Source: Amorphochlora amoebiformis
Taxonomy: Eukaryota; Cercozoa; Chlorarachniophyceae
Length of the DNA stretch: 64,000 nucleotides
Direction: 5' to 3'
Assembly (NCBI GenBank): GCA_054601695.1
Contig: BAAHQB010000200.1
Span: forward strand, 248,001-312,000
The notes beneath the pieces were generated by a model. The model was not told where the DNA came from. It did no database searches and saw only the letters and a program-made list of their open reading frames with translations. Below, piece after piece: positions 1 to 64,000 of the stretch. The position numbers were made by a program, and so were the translations under genes. Within the stretch, counting starts at the first letter, position 1. The number at the start of each line of letters is the position of its first letter.

Positions 1-105
1 AGAATGAATCCAACTTTTGGAATAGTAGTATATGTATATGTATATATGTATATATATTATACCCCTTCCCAATGTTTCTTAAAACATCATTGCATAATAC
101 ACATA

Positions 106-188
<83 letters not shown>

Positions 189-193
189 TATTT

Positions 194-10660
<10,467 letters not shown>

Positions 10661-10852
10661 ATCCCTGACAGCCGTTTTTCGGTTTCGTCCCCCCTCCCCC
10701 CCCCCCCCATGTGGCCTCAACTCCGTGGCCACGGTCGGTTCAAGAAGGGGTTTTCCTTCATTAGATGTATATATATATATATATATGTATAAATATATGT
10801 GAAATTTTTTGATATACAGATATGTGTATGTATGTGTTTGTGTATGTATGTA

Positions 10853-10920
<68 letters not shown>

Positions 10921-10952
10921 ATACATATATATTGAATGCAAGAGTGTTTTTT

Positions 10953-14448
<3,496 letters not shown>

Positions 14449-14834
14449 GACGCCACGCGCGAAGTTTTCCCTAGCAATTTGGGGAACTTAATTCCGCGGG
14501 TTAGAGCTATTGTAACGCAGATATGATGTATATTGAAAGATTATATGTAATATATTAAAAAGAGGATATATGCGAATCTTCCGTAGATTTAAAATATCGC
14601 TGATATTTCGTCGGCTTTTTCACGTTCACCTCCAGACTACACCCCACGCTTACAAACAGCTTTGTAGGGGTTCGTAGGCAGCCTTAAACACAGATATGGC
14701 ACATGAATGATGGAGAATACGAAGATATTGAGAATGTTGTTGAGATAACTGTTGAAATTTCTGGAAATTTCTGTGTTTTTTGGGTTTTTATTGGTCGGGA
14801 TATTTGGTGGTCAGGAGCTAGAGTGCGGGATACG
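14449..14834. promoter_or_regulatory. Bidirectional promoter interval
   Basis: This is 386 bp between the divergent start codons of the secreted protein (minus) and the SCCPDH-like gene (plus). Unlike the introns it is nearly free of TA arrays and has ordinary complexity. It holds one ATTGG (inverted CCAAT) near 14790. No TATA element could be assigned with confidence. Confidence 0.4.
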
Positions 14835-29270
<14,436 letters not shown>

Positions 29271-30778
29271 AAAAAAATCGGCATTGAGCTAGTCTAAGAC
29301 TAGTAAGATCTCAGAAGCGGGGATCCCCGGGGGAGCCCCGCTTGTGGAATCCGATCGATGACTAATTAATGTGGCCTGGCTGTGTCTTGATATCCAAATA
29401 TTAATCTTTTAATATCCTAGATATCTGGAATATTCCTGATTGGATTTACTGAGTTTATGTATATATCATGGTTGCACCGCAGCATGCAATCAAAACCAAA
29501 TCCGAATGTCTAGAATGTGTCATGCCAGTTTTTCTAGTACGAGCTAGATATATATAGTACTATATACTCTAGTAATAGCTAGATAGTAGTACTCTCTGAA
29601 TTTAGATACTTGGACCATTAGCTAGTTAGTGCACAAGACTCTCGAAGAGCCCCAACTTGACTTATACTAGTATACAGTCAGTAAGTATATATACTAGATA
29701 AACATACGATATATCTGGTATATATATATATATACTAGATATATATATATACCGTAATTAATAATACAATTATCTATCTTCTAATCTTCACACACCTATA
29801 GCATATGTATCTTGTATCTAGTATATATTCTAGATATTATATCATGAAATATATCTAGATATATGTCAAGTATATATATCTATTATATATATATACTAGA
29901 TATATATACATATATATCTATTATATACTAGATATAAAAATATATATCCAGTATCTAGAGTATATATATATATATATATACATATCCAGTATATATCTAG
30001 ATATATACATGTATATATGTGTATATATATATATATATATATTCTATGATATACGGTATATAGAATATCCACTCGATTGTATCTGTGTATATTGGTAACG
30101 GGTAATATTAATTTGCAATTAGTAGACCCAGTGAGAGTCACCCCGTTATATAACTTGCAACACATGACTCACATCCAGGTAAACTAAATCACCATAAAAG
30201 TCAATCGTTTTTTACGTCTTCTAGAACTTGGGCATACAGCGACAATTTACAACGATTGTTTTTGAGAACGCCAAGCCAATTCGGACGCGAATCCGATGAG
30301 ATATTCGGAATCCAAAAACATATGCGGAATCCAAAAATCATATGCGGAATCCAAAAATCACATGCAGAAATCCGATATTACTCGGATATCTTTTTAATAA
30401 TTTCATTGTGCAACACAGAGACATTTTTTTAAAAAAAAAAACAGACGCGGCCAATTTTTGATACCGTTCCGTGCATGGAAAAAAGTGTATGCATGCGTAT
30501 GTATGTTTACATCCTCATGAAAAACATACGCACGATGATGAATGTTTTAATAATTTTTAGTAATACGTGACATGGCGACATGTTTCGTATGTGTGGCCGG
30601 TGCAAAGTCTAGAATACGGATCGTTTGCAGAAATTAAAAAAAAAAAAGAAGAGATATGAGTATCAAAAAAGAGATATGTGGGTATCAAAAAATAGATATG
30701 TGAGTCTCAAAAATGATATGTGGGCATCAAAAAAGAGATATGTGAGTATCGAAAAAGAGATACGTTAGTATCATCTTT
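29271..30778. other. Intergenic interval between convergent genes
   Basis: No gene seen. From 29500 to 30060 it is rich in CTAGATATAT-like steps. It contains two short direct repeats: a unit of about 20 bp (GGAATCCAAAAATCATATGC) near 30305-30365, and six imperfect copies of a unit of about 20 bp (AAAAAGAGATATGTGAGTAT) at 30650-30770 just past the FNR stop. The 3' ends of the SCCPDH-like and FNR genes must lie here, but no clear polyadenylation signal was recognised. Confidence 0.6.
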
Positions 30779-40240
<9,462 letters not shown>

Positions 40241-41119
40241 GGCAGGCGGGAGGTTGGGATCTGGTTCCGGACGCTGTGCGCGGTGGGTTTCGGGGAAGCT
40301 GTGCAGAGCAGTGATGCAAGGCCAGTGTGCTTGGAGAAGGCTTTTCGAAGCATTTGGGGGGGATCATCAGAAAAGCAAGGGGAAGAACAGAATTCACTTT
40401 CTGAAGGCTCCATGCTCGATGCCTTTATTCGCCCATACCTAACGACCCTTACGAAGAACGACAGTTTCATTTAAACTCTTGGGAATTTTACAGTTTCGAT
40501 TTTATTTAGGTAATTTTAGAAGTAAATTGTATATTTTTTAAGGTGATTGTATCATTCTTTTGGTATACTCTTGTCTTTTGATTGATAGAGAGTTCCGGCT
40601 TTGGGCGAATTCACTTAACATTAAACTTTTCCAAGATTTCGAGTGCGCTCGGAGACAAGGTTATTCCCAAGTTACCGAACACTACGTCACACCTTCCATG
40701 CGTTACATAGCGCTACGTAACGATTGGTCACACATATCTTTTCTTGAAATTTCCAGCTCTCCTAGGAAACTAGTCAGCAATCCCAGAAATCTCTCGACAT
40801 TCCGGACACCATGGAACCACCTGCAGCGTCCCCCCCCCAAGAGGGTACCGCTTAATATACACCCTTTTCGCTTTATTGTAATAATTTGAACGCATTGTGT
40901 GATTTTGAGAAGGGGGGGGGGGGCTAGGATCAAGGATTTTGGGCAATTTTATCATCTTGCTTATCTCGTTCCTTTATGCACTCTCTCTTGTTTCTTTCTA
41001 TGCGACTTTTCGTTGGGGGGGGCGTGGGGGGGGGGGCGGTGACAGAAAGTGTATTGAGCGAGGAGGAAGAGAGGATGATAAGAGACATCGAGAGTCATTT
41101 GCCCGATGAGATACGGAAA
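40241..41119. promoter_or_regulatory. Bidirectional promoter between FNR and OGFOD2-like genes
   Basis: The interval is non-repetitive. It has a near-perfect 22-bp palindrome at 40701-40722 (arms CGTTAC and GTAACG around TAGCGCTA, one mismatched pair), followed at once by ATTGG (inverted CCAAT). An ACGTCA (CRE-type core) lies at 40684-40689. G homopolymers interrupt 40910-40922 and 41014-41036. A 109-codon plus ORF (40560-40889) shows no family resemblance and is not called a gene. Confidence 0.5.
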
Positions 41120-56061
<14,942 letters not shown>

Positions 56062-56382
56062 GGTCGGGACAACGATCGCGAAGTTTAAATTATTCGATTC
56101 GACCTTCTCTAGCTTCTGTGCGAAATTTATTAATTATTTACGGTTGATTCGAATATTTAGCTAATGAATATTGAGGACATTCTAGATAAATGGCACGTGT
56201 CAATTTTTTTTAACCACTAATCTATGAGTAACTACAGCCTGTAAGTAGTATTAATTTACGATTTATATTGATTAATATCTGAAAATGTAATTATAGTTCT
56301 AGTTGTTTGCTATTAGTCTAGCAAGTCGGCTAAGGCTAGCCAAAGACTACGTACTGCTTATCATCTAGATAATACAACTGGC

Positions 56383-56418
<36 letters not shown>

Positions 56419-56590
56419 TATATACTAGATATATATAGAATCAAACGAAAACATCTAGACATATATATATTTTTCAAACACCAATTTGAACCCGCACAGA
56501 CGACAACCATGATTCTTAGATAAGGTTCTTTCTACACTACAATTAAGCTCTACTCACATGCAGAACTTTTTAAAAAAAAACACATTTTTT
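56062..56590. other. Intergenic interval between convergent 3' ends
   Basis: 529 bp between the OGFOD2-like and channel stop codons. AT-rich but of ordinary complexity, with one short TA array near 56385-56425. No gene or clear terminator motif seen. Confidence 0.6.
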
Positions 56591-56790
56591 TTAATCCTGA
56601 GGCTTGTCGAAACCGTCGGATTCGGTGCCGGTTTCGGCCATTTTTCTTGGTGTTCCTAGGACTGGCGCTGGGGATGCGGGTCGACTACGATTAAGTTGAC
56701 GTTTGAATTCTTCGCGCTCGGCGTTGGGACTCCACATTTTATTTTCAGCGCTGTGTTTTGTGTTGTATAATATATATATATATATGTGTA

Positions 56791-56859
<69 letters not shown>

Positions 56860-57242
56860 GGCTATAAGTTACGTATATTTATGTTTAATATACATATATA
56901 TATATATACATATATATATATATTATATAATATATATATTTATACAAAAATTGTATAAAAATATACATATGCTATATTACATACCATAGTATATTTATAT
57001 AAATGCATATTATATATATATGTGTATGTGTATGTATGTATGTATATGTATAATATTTATATGTATACTTCATGTACATTTCGTGTGATATTTTATGTAT
57101 CATGCACAAACACAACTGGTACACACTATATATATATATATATTATATATTATATATATATATATAATATATATATAGATATATTTTATGTATCATGCAC
57201 AAACACAACTGGTTCACACGAATCAAAATAAGAAAAAATGTA

Positions 57243-57277
<35 letters not shown>

Positions 57278-57352
57278 TATAATATATGTATTATATAAAT
57301 ATACTATGGTATGTAATATAGCATATGTATATTTTTATACAAATTTTATATA

Positions 57353-57384
<32 letters not shown>

Positions 57385-57409
57385 GTGTGTGTACATGTAT
57401 ATATTCATG

Positions 57410-57441
<32 letters not shown>

Positions 57442-57812
57442 TAATGAAATACATAGCATACACCAAACCTTACATATACAATCGTCCATAACTTCAAAAA
57501 CATAAAAAAAAAAAAAACTCCACACACAAAACCCACCTGCAAAACCCGAAAAAAAAAATCCATATATTTAAAACATATATATATATATATACATCTATAT
57601 ATATATATATATCATATCCTCACCGCGTGCTCTGACGTTTCATTCTGTCATAAGCCTTAGCAATAGGACGCTTCCTCGAGATCGCACTAGCGGCTTGCAT
57701 CGCTTTCGGAGAGAATGTGGTGGAGTCCTTGGTGCCGAATGCCTTTTTTAAACCATGATCCAGGACATCGCTGACTGTTTTCTTGACCCAAACTAATATA
57801 TATATGTATATG

Positions 57813-57851
<39 letters not shown>

Positions 57852-57988
57852 GTAAAATACTGTTGTATGTTGATGTGCTTGTATATATATATGTATTTGT
57901 CATTGTAAGTATGTATGTATGTTGTGTGTGCGTATTTTCAGTAATATATTACTGAATATATATATATATATATATTATATATTATATA

Positions 57989-58030
<42 letters not shown>

Positions 58031-58087
58031 GTACATTTATATATATATATATATATATATATGTGTTTGTGTATATGTGTGTATATT

Positions 58088-58147
<60 letters not shown>

Positions 58148-58182
58148 GTGTTTGTGTATATGTGTGTACATTTATATACATA

Positions 58183-58218
<36 letters not shown>

Positions 58219-58413
58219 GGATATTTTAACATTATATTTGCATTATACTCCAATATATATATGTGCGCTGCCACCCGTGGTAACATGTTTCCCGGATATA
58301 TTTCCCGGATATCTGCCACTAGGCCTACCAAGTGTAACATAATAATTTCCAGCTTGTACACTAGTATATACATAATAATTTCAACCCATAATCCTACATA
58401 CCTGACCGTTAAG

Positions 58414-58447
<34 letters not shown>

Positions 58448-58778
58448 TCCTGCATACTATAAATGTATAAAAAACGTATCAACAGAGTTGTAAATTCTCC
58501 ACATAGGACGTAAGGGTCATGACCCCTGATATTAGGCTTCTTGGCCGAGAAATTAATGTAGTTGCTGGATGCTACGAATAACAAAACCGTAAAGTTGAAG
58601 TGTAAGGGTGTGTGTGTGGGGGGGGGGGTGGAGGGTGTTATGAGCTGTGGTAACATGTTACTGGTAGCGTGTTACTGTTGTAACATGTTGCTTGATCGTG
58701 TAGACATCCATATGAGATATGACGTGTGTGAATGTGTTGTTGTTTTTACATACACACGTATATATATATATATATTAT

Positions 58779-58818
<40 letters not shown>

Positions 58819-58883
58819 ACCTTGACTGTGTTTCATGCTGGATTCCCCAGAGGACCACACGGATCCATACACACTCTCAAATT

Positions 58884-58955
<72 letters not shown>

Positions 58956-59297
58956 TTCAAACCATGACTATGTTTCATGCTGGATGAGGACCGCACGGAT
59001 GTATTCTTCTTGTGGGTAGCACTTGAAGTCCACTTTACCTATATATTTATATGTATATATTTATATGTATATATATATATATACTCGTGCACACATGTAG
59101 ATATATGTTCCTTAGGGTTTTATGTCGATTTTTTTTGTTTCAATGTATGCGCGTGTCTTTGTAAATTTGGATGTATGCATATGTATGTTATGTTATATAT
59201 ATGTATATATATATGTATATATATATATATGTATATATATATAATGCTTATTCTTGTTGGTACTTGTAGGTTATATTTTTTTACGTAAAATGTGTAC

Positions 59298-59346
<49 letters not shown>

Positions 59347-59625
59347 AATATATATATATATATATATATATACCTCACTGCCAGCTTGAGAAAGGTCCGC
59401 GGAGTCTCCTCCGCGCTTATTCTCGGATGTGCCGTCCTCCTATATAATATATATATATATGTATATATATATATATTTATATATATGTATATATACATAT
59501 ATACATAACCTTCTATGAATGTGTATGTACTGTATATATATATATGTGTATATACTAGTACTATACATATTATATATATATATATATATATATGCTATGT
59601 AAACATATGCTTTTATTATATTCTA

Positions 59626-59709
<84 letters not shown>

Positions 59710-59800
59710 GAATATATATATATATATATGTATTGATACTATATATATACATGCTATACATACTCATATATACATACATACATATATATATATATATACA

Positions 59801-59856
<56 letters not shown>

Positions 59857-60261
59857 TCCATATATATATATGGATATACTCTTCTCCACTCACTTTCCGG
59901 GTATATTGTGCTCCTAGATACATTTCTATGAGTACTATATACATAAATATGTATACATGTATATATACTATATATATATATATATATGTATATGTATATA
60001 TATACATATACATAATATATATATATATATACTTTTTTATCGTTGTTTTTTCTTTGGAGAAGCTCGTCGAGCGTGACACCCTGGTGGTCGTCGGAGAATT
60101 CAGATTCCTCCTAATATATATATATAATATATATATATATATGTATGTATATACATATATATGTATATATATGGTGGTCGTCGGAGAATTCAGATTCCTC
60201 CTATATATATATATAATATATATATGTACATATATATGTATATATATATATATGTATATAT

Positions 60262-60348
<87 letters not shown>

Positions 60349-60380
60349 GGTGGTCGTCGGAGAATTCAGATTCCTCCTAA

Positions 60381-60411
<31 letters not shown>

Positions 60412-60599
60412 TTGTACATATATATAATATATATTTAAAAATATATATATATGTATATATATATATATATCTATATATATATCAATCTATCTATATATAT
60501 ATGTATATATATATAAGACCTGAATTGTCTGAAAGACTTCAATGAATACAGCTGTCATAATGTTGAACATGATGATTGCCGCGAAAAAGTAGAAACTAA

Positions 60600-60638
<39 letters not shown>

Positions 60639-60722
60639 GTATATATATGTATATGTATATGTGTATAGATGTGTAAATATGGGTTATAATTATGATAACA
60701 ATAAATATATTACTATATATAT

Positions 60723-60803
<81 letters not shown>

Positions 60804-61161
60804 TTAACCTGCAGAAGTATAAGGCTACGGGGGTATCGTATCTCTGAATAGCTGGATACATAATCTCGTGCCAATTTGACGTTGTTACGATCTATATATA
60901 TATATACTATTATATATATATGTATGTATATATATATATTATATGTATATATATATATATATATATAATATTATATATATTAATATGGGTTATAATTATA
61001 TAACAATATATATAATACTATATATATATATTTATATATGTTCATACACACACACACACACAAACAAATACATACACACACACGCACACACACATATAGA
61101 TGTGTATACACACAAAAACACACACTCGTATAGATGTGTATACAAAAACAATATATATATA

Positions 61162-61208
<47 letters not shown>

Positions 61209-61426
61209 TTAACCTGCAGAAGTATAAGGCTACGGGGGTATCGTATCTCTGAATAGCTGGATACATAATCTCATGCCAATTTGACGTCGTTACGATCTAT
61301 ATATATTATATTATATATATGTAAATATATATATATGTATTATATGTATATATATATATGTATATATAATATTATATTATATTACATTATAATATATATA
61401 TATATATATATATATCTATATATATG

Positions 61427-61468
<42 letters not shown>

Positions 61469-61537
61469 AGCTGGATACATAATTTCGTGCCAGTTTGACG
61501 TCGTTACGATCTATATACATTTATACTATATATATAT

Positions 61538-61585
<48 letters not shown>

Positions 61586-61738
61586 CTTAATACATAATCT
61601 CGTGCCAATTTGACTTCGTTACGATCTATATATATATATACTATGTATATATATATATGTATAATATATATATATATATTTATATATGTTATATATGTAT
61701 ATATATAATATTATATTATATTATATTATAATATATAT

Positions 61739-61794
<56 letters not shown>

Positions 61795-62127
61795 AGCTGG
61801 ATACATAATCTCATGCCAATTTGACGTCGTTACGATCTACATACATGTGTATATATGTATATATTTATGTACATATATATATATCTATATATATGTATTA
61901 TATATATATATATATATATAGCCAGGCAAAAACAATTTCATGCCATTTTAATACAGTCACATTCTAATATATATATATATATATACATACATACATATGC
62001 AAACAATATACCTGGAATAACGTAAGAACAGCGGCAGGAAAGTCGCAAAATCTAGCCGTCGGCTCATTTTCAATCCAGTCGCTTCCGTTACACGCATTCT
62101 CAACGCTTGGGAACTAGATAAGAGAGC

Positions 62128-62169
<42 letters not shown>

Positions 62170-62208
62170 TACACGCAGTCTCAACGCTTGGGAACTAGAT
62201 AAGAGAGA

Positions 62209-62252
<44 letters not shown>

Positions 62253-62291
62253 TACACGCATTCTCAACGCTTGGAAACTAGATAAGAGAGA

Positions 62292-62341
<50 letters not shown>

Positions 62342-62381
62342 TACACGCATTCTCAACGCTTGGGAACTAGATAAGAGACGA

Positions 62382-62419
<38 letters not shown>

Positions 62420-62529
62420 TACACGCATTCTCAACGCTTGGGAACTAGATAAGAGACGAGAATATATATATATATATATATATATCCGTTACACGCATTC
62501 TCAACGCTTGGGAACTAGATAAGAGACGA

Positions 62530-62566
<37 letters not shown>

Positions 62567-62791
62567 AACAAAATAGACGTATATCATCTCGGGTATAGAT
62601 GCATTGGTAGTTTGTATGGTATTGTATATACTACAATGTATGTATGTATGAATATATATGTGTATGTATATATGTATGTATGTATATATATATATATTTA
62701 CGTTATACATATATATTTATATTATGTGTATATATTAATTATATAATATTATATATATATATTTATATATATAAATATGTGTATATATATA

Positions 62792-62840
<49 letters not shown>

Positions 62841-62918
62841 CCAGTTGTAGTCCAACTAATGCTTATGCTAACGTTAATACAAGTCTATATGCGTACATCA
62901 AGACGCAACTCATATAAA

Positions 62919-62975
<57 letters not shown>

Positions 62976-63028
62976 TATACCAGTTCCAAGCCAAGCATGG
63001 CATATGCGTACATCAAGACGCAACTCAT

Positions 63029-63103
<75 letters not shown>

Positions 63104-63190
63104 TAGATATACCAGTTCCAAGCCAAGCATGGCATATGCGTACATCAAGACGCAACTCATTGCCATACACATGAAGATAAACCAAGGAAC
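56591..63190 (-). CDS. Two-pore-channel-like voltage-gated cation channel, C-terminal half (5' part beyond window)
   Basis: Encodes the last six-helix domain's S5, pore loop and S6 plus the cytosolic tail, 327 aa in the window. Exons: 63190-63113 (S5, [11 protein letters not shown]), 62113-62012 (turret and pore helix, [10 protein letters not shown]), 60891-60809 (filter, [12 protein letters not shown]), 60595-60520 (S6, [20 protein letters not shown]), 60110-60033, 59439-59374, 59038-58963 or 58875-58821, 58571-58476, 57792-57624, 56750-56591. All phases agree. [19 protein letters not shown], the xNW filter core and SFYFFA...TAVFIEVF align best with domain II of plant and animal TPC channels recalled from memory; a Cav-like or single-domain channel cannot be excluded without the 5' half. 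The tail has [16 protein letters not shown], a possible phosphorylation cluster. In TPCs such proteins pass Na+/Ca2+ across vacuolar or endolysosomal membranes. Confidence 0.75.
58821..59038 (-). repeat. Two alternative-looking tail exons of the channel gene
   Basis: Exon 59038-58963 ends ...SSSMKHSH and exon 58875-58821 ends ...ESSMKHSQ. Their 3' thirds are clearly related (CCAGCATGAAACA), they end in the same phase at the same GTTTGA donor, and both start at phase 0. Either can join both neighbours in frame, but not both together. Confidence 0.75.
60160..60380 (-). repeat. Two 5'-edge copies of channel exon 60110-60033
   Basis: GGTGGTCGTCGGAGAATTCA then GATTCCTCCTA (plus-strand view) recurs at 60171-60202 and 60349-60380, upstream in the minus sense. 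Both keep the acceptor. Confidence 0.93.
60809..61296 (-). repeat. Duplicated pore exon of the channel gene
   Basis: Two complete 83-nt exons, 60891-60809 and 61296-61214, each with acceptor TATAG and donor GTTAAA. They differ at two positions only, both third-codon and synonymous (Thr ACA/ACG, His CAC/CAT). 83 is not a multiple of three, so only one copy can be used per transcript. Four further partial 5' copies lie upstream at about 61470-61513, 61582-61629, 61793-61840 and 61920-61967. Confidence 0.93.
62155..62535 (-). repeat. Five 5'-edge copies of the channel exon 62113-62012
   Basis: Near-identical blocks of about 45 bp (plus-strand view TCCGTTACACGCATTCTCAA to CTAGATAAGAGACGA), each separated by a TA array of different length, lie upstream of the exon in the minus sense. 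Each keeps the TCTAG acceptor and the first 28-30 nt of the exon. The most distal copies are most alike, suggesting recent expansion. Confidence 0.95.
62890..63035 (-). repeat. Two 3'-edge copies of channel S5 exon
   Basis: Copies of the distal part of exon 63190-63113 (plus-strand view GCGTACATCAAGACGCAACT) lie downstream at 62975-63027 (with donor) and 62889-62915 (decayed). Confidence 0.9.
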
Positions 63191-63222
63191 CTATATATGT
63201 ATTGTATATATATATATATATT

Positions 63223-63262
<40 letters not shown>

Positions 63263-63374
63263 AAAGATATCATATAAAGTTGTAATCAAGGTACCTATTC
63301 ATAATGTATATATATATATATATATATTATATCCTATGCATATAATGTATATTATATTTATATTTATACATGTG

Positions 63375-63446
<72 letters not shown>

Positions 63447-63455
63447 ATATATATG

Positions 63456-63512
<57 letters not shown>

Positions 63513-63567
63513 TAGTACAGCAATACTACATACACTGGTAATTATATATCTAAACATTGACATATGC

Positions 63568-63599
<32 letters not shown>

Positions 63600-63785
63600 G
63601 TATGTATATATGTATATATTATATATGTATATATATGTATATAGATATATTACATATACATAGACATTTACATGTATGTATGTATTGTTGTAGCATCTTA
63701 ACCATTATAATAATACTAATAATGTGTACAGATATACATACACACATTGTGAGAGGGGTCTACACAGATGCATATAATAATATGT

Positions 63786-63845
<60 letters not shown>

Positions 63846-63902
63846 TAATAATAATAATAATAATATATATATATATATATATACATACATATATACATAT
63901 AC

Positions 63903-63978
<76 letters not shown>

Positions 63979-64000
63979 ACATAAACAATAAACCAACCAT
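63191..64000. other. TA and (TAA)n repeats upstream of the S5 exon
   Basis: TA arrays, and a (TAA)n microsatellite at 63788-63864. A short open piece at 63288-63256 (minus, TLITTLYDIF) resembles an S4-S5 linker, but its donor phase does not match the S5 exon, so it is not included in the model. Confidence 0.6.

Noticed and set aside
58200-58330. Minus-strand exon reading [16 protein letters not shown] in the channel gene
   Set aside because: The neighbouring exons (58571-58476 and 57792-57624) join in phase without it and it has no clear donor; possibly unexplained intron sequence.
59880-59913. Channel-tail exon reading AQYTRK (minus)
   Set aside because: Its phases do not fit between the neighbouring exons, which join directly.

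Overview
This is a eukaryotic nuclear window built almost wholly of repeats: (TA)n arrays, degenerate TTAGGG/CCCTAA telomere-like blocks, pyrimidine tracts, and (CA)n and (CG)n runs. The long ORFs made of [18 protein letters not shown] or NPNPNP are artefacts. The real genes are chains of very small exons (16 to about 300 nt, mostly 30-80 nt) separated by repeat-filled introns. I rebuilt them by hand from GT/AG sites and codon phase. Four of the six models are phase-consistent across every junction used and match known families, or read as one coherent protein.

Layout, left to right: an unrecognised minus-strand gene (304-10660, its 3' end beyond the window); a secreted low-complexity protein on the minus strand (10953-14448); a SCCPDH/saccharopine-dehydrogenase-like oxidoreductase on the plus strand (14835-29270, 21 exons, 407 aa); plastid ferredoxin-NADP+ reductase on the minus strand (30779-40240, 19 exons, 384 aa); an OGFOD2-like 2-oxoglutarate/Fe(II) oxygenase on the plus strand (41120-56061, 19 exons, about 325 aa); and the C-terminal half of a two-pore-channel-like voltage-gated cation channel on the minus strand (56591-63190, 5' end beyond the window). 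The pairs 14448/14835 and 40240/41120 are head to head. The pairs 29270/30779 and 56061/56591 are tail to tail. About 7 kb of the 64 kb is coding.

The organism is most likely an alga with a complex plastid of red-algal origin (heterokont, haptophyte, cryptophyte or a relative). The FNR is of the photosynthetic type, resembles chromist petH as I remember it, and carries a hydrophobic signal peptide followed by a Phe-containing Ser/Thr/Arg-rich transit peptide. TTAGGG-type repeats fit several such lineages. I cannot name the species.

The most striking feature is the intron system. The (TA)n or telomere-like arrays run right up to, and often supply, the splice sites (exon|GTATAT..., ...TATATAG|exon, exon|GTAACCCTAACCC). 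Around many exons the introns also hold degenerate copies of the neighbouring exon's edge. These copies obey a polarity rule: copies of an exon's 5' edge, with its acceptor, lie upstream of that exon; copies of its 3' edge, with its donor, lie downstream. I saw this in all six genes with very few exceptions. A few copies are complete exons, including the channel pore exon and one FNR exon. This is what recurrent tandem duplication would leave if it is tolerated only when the intact exon survives.
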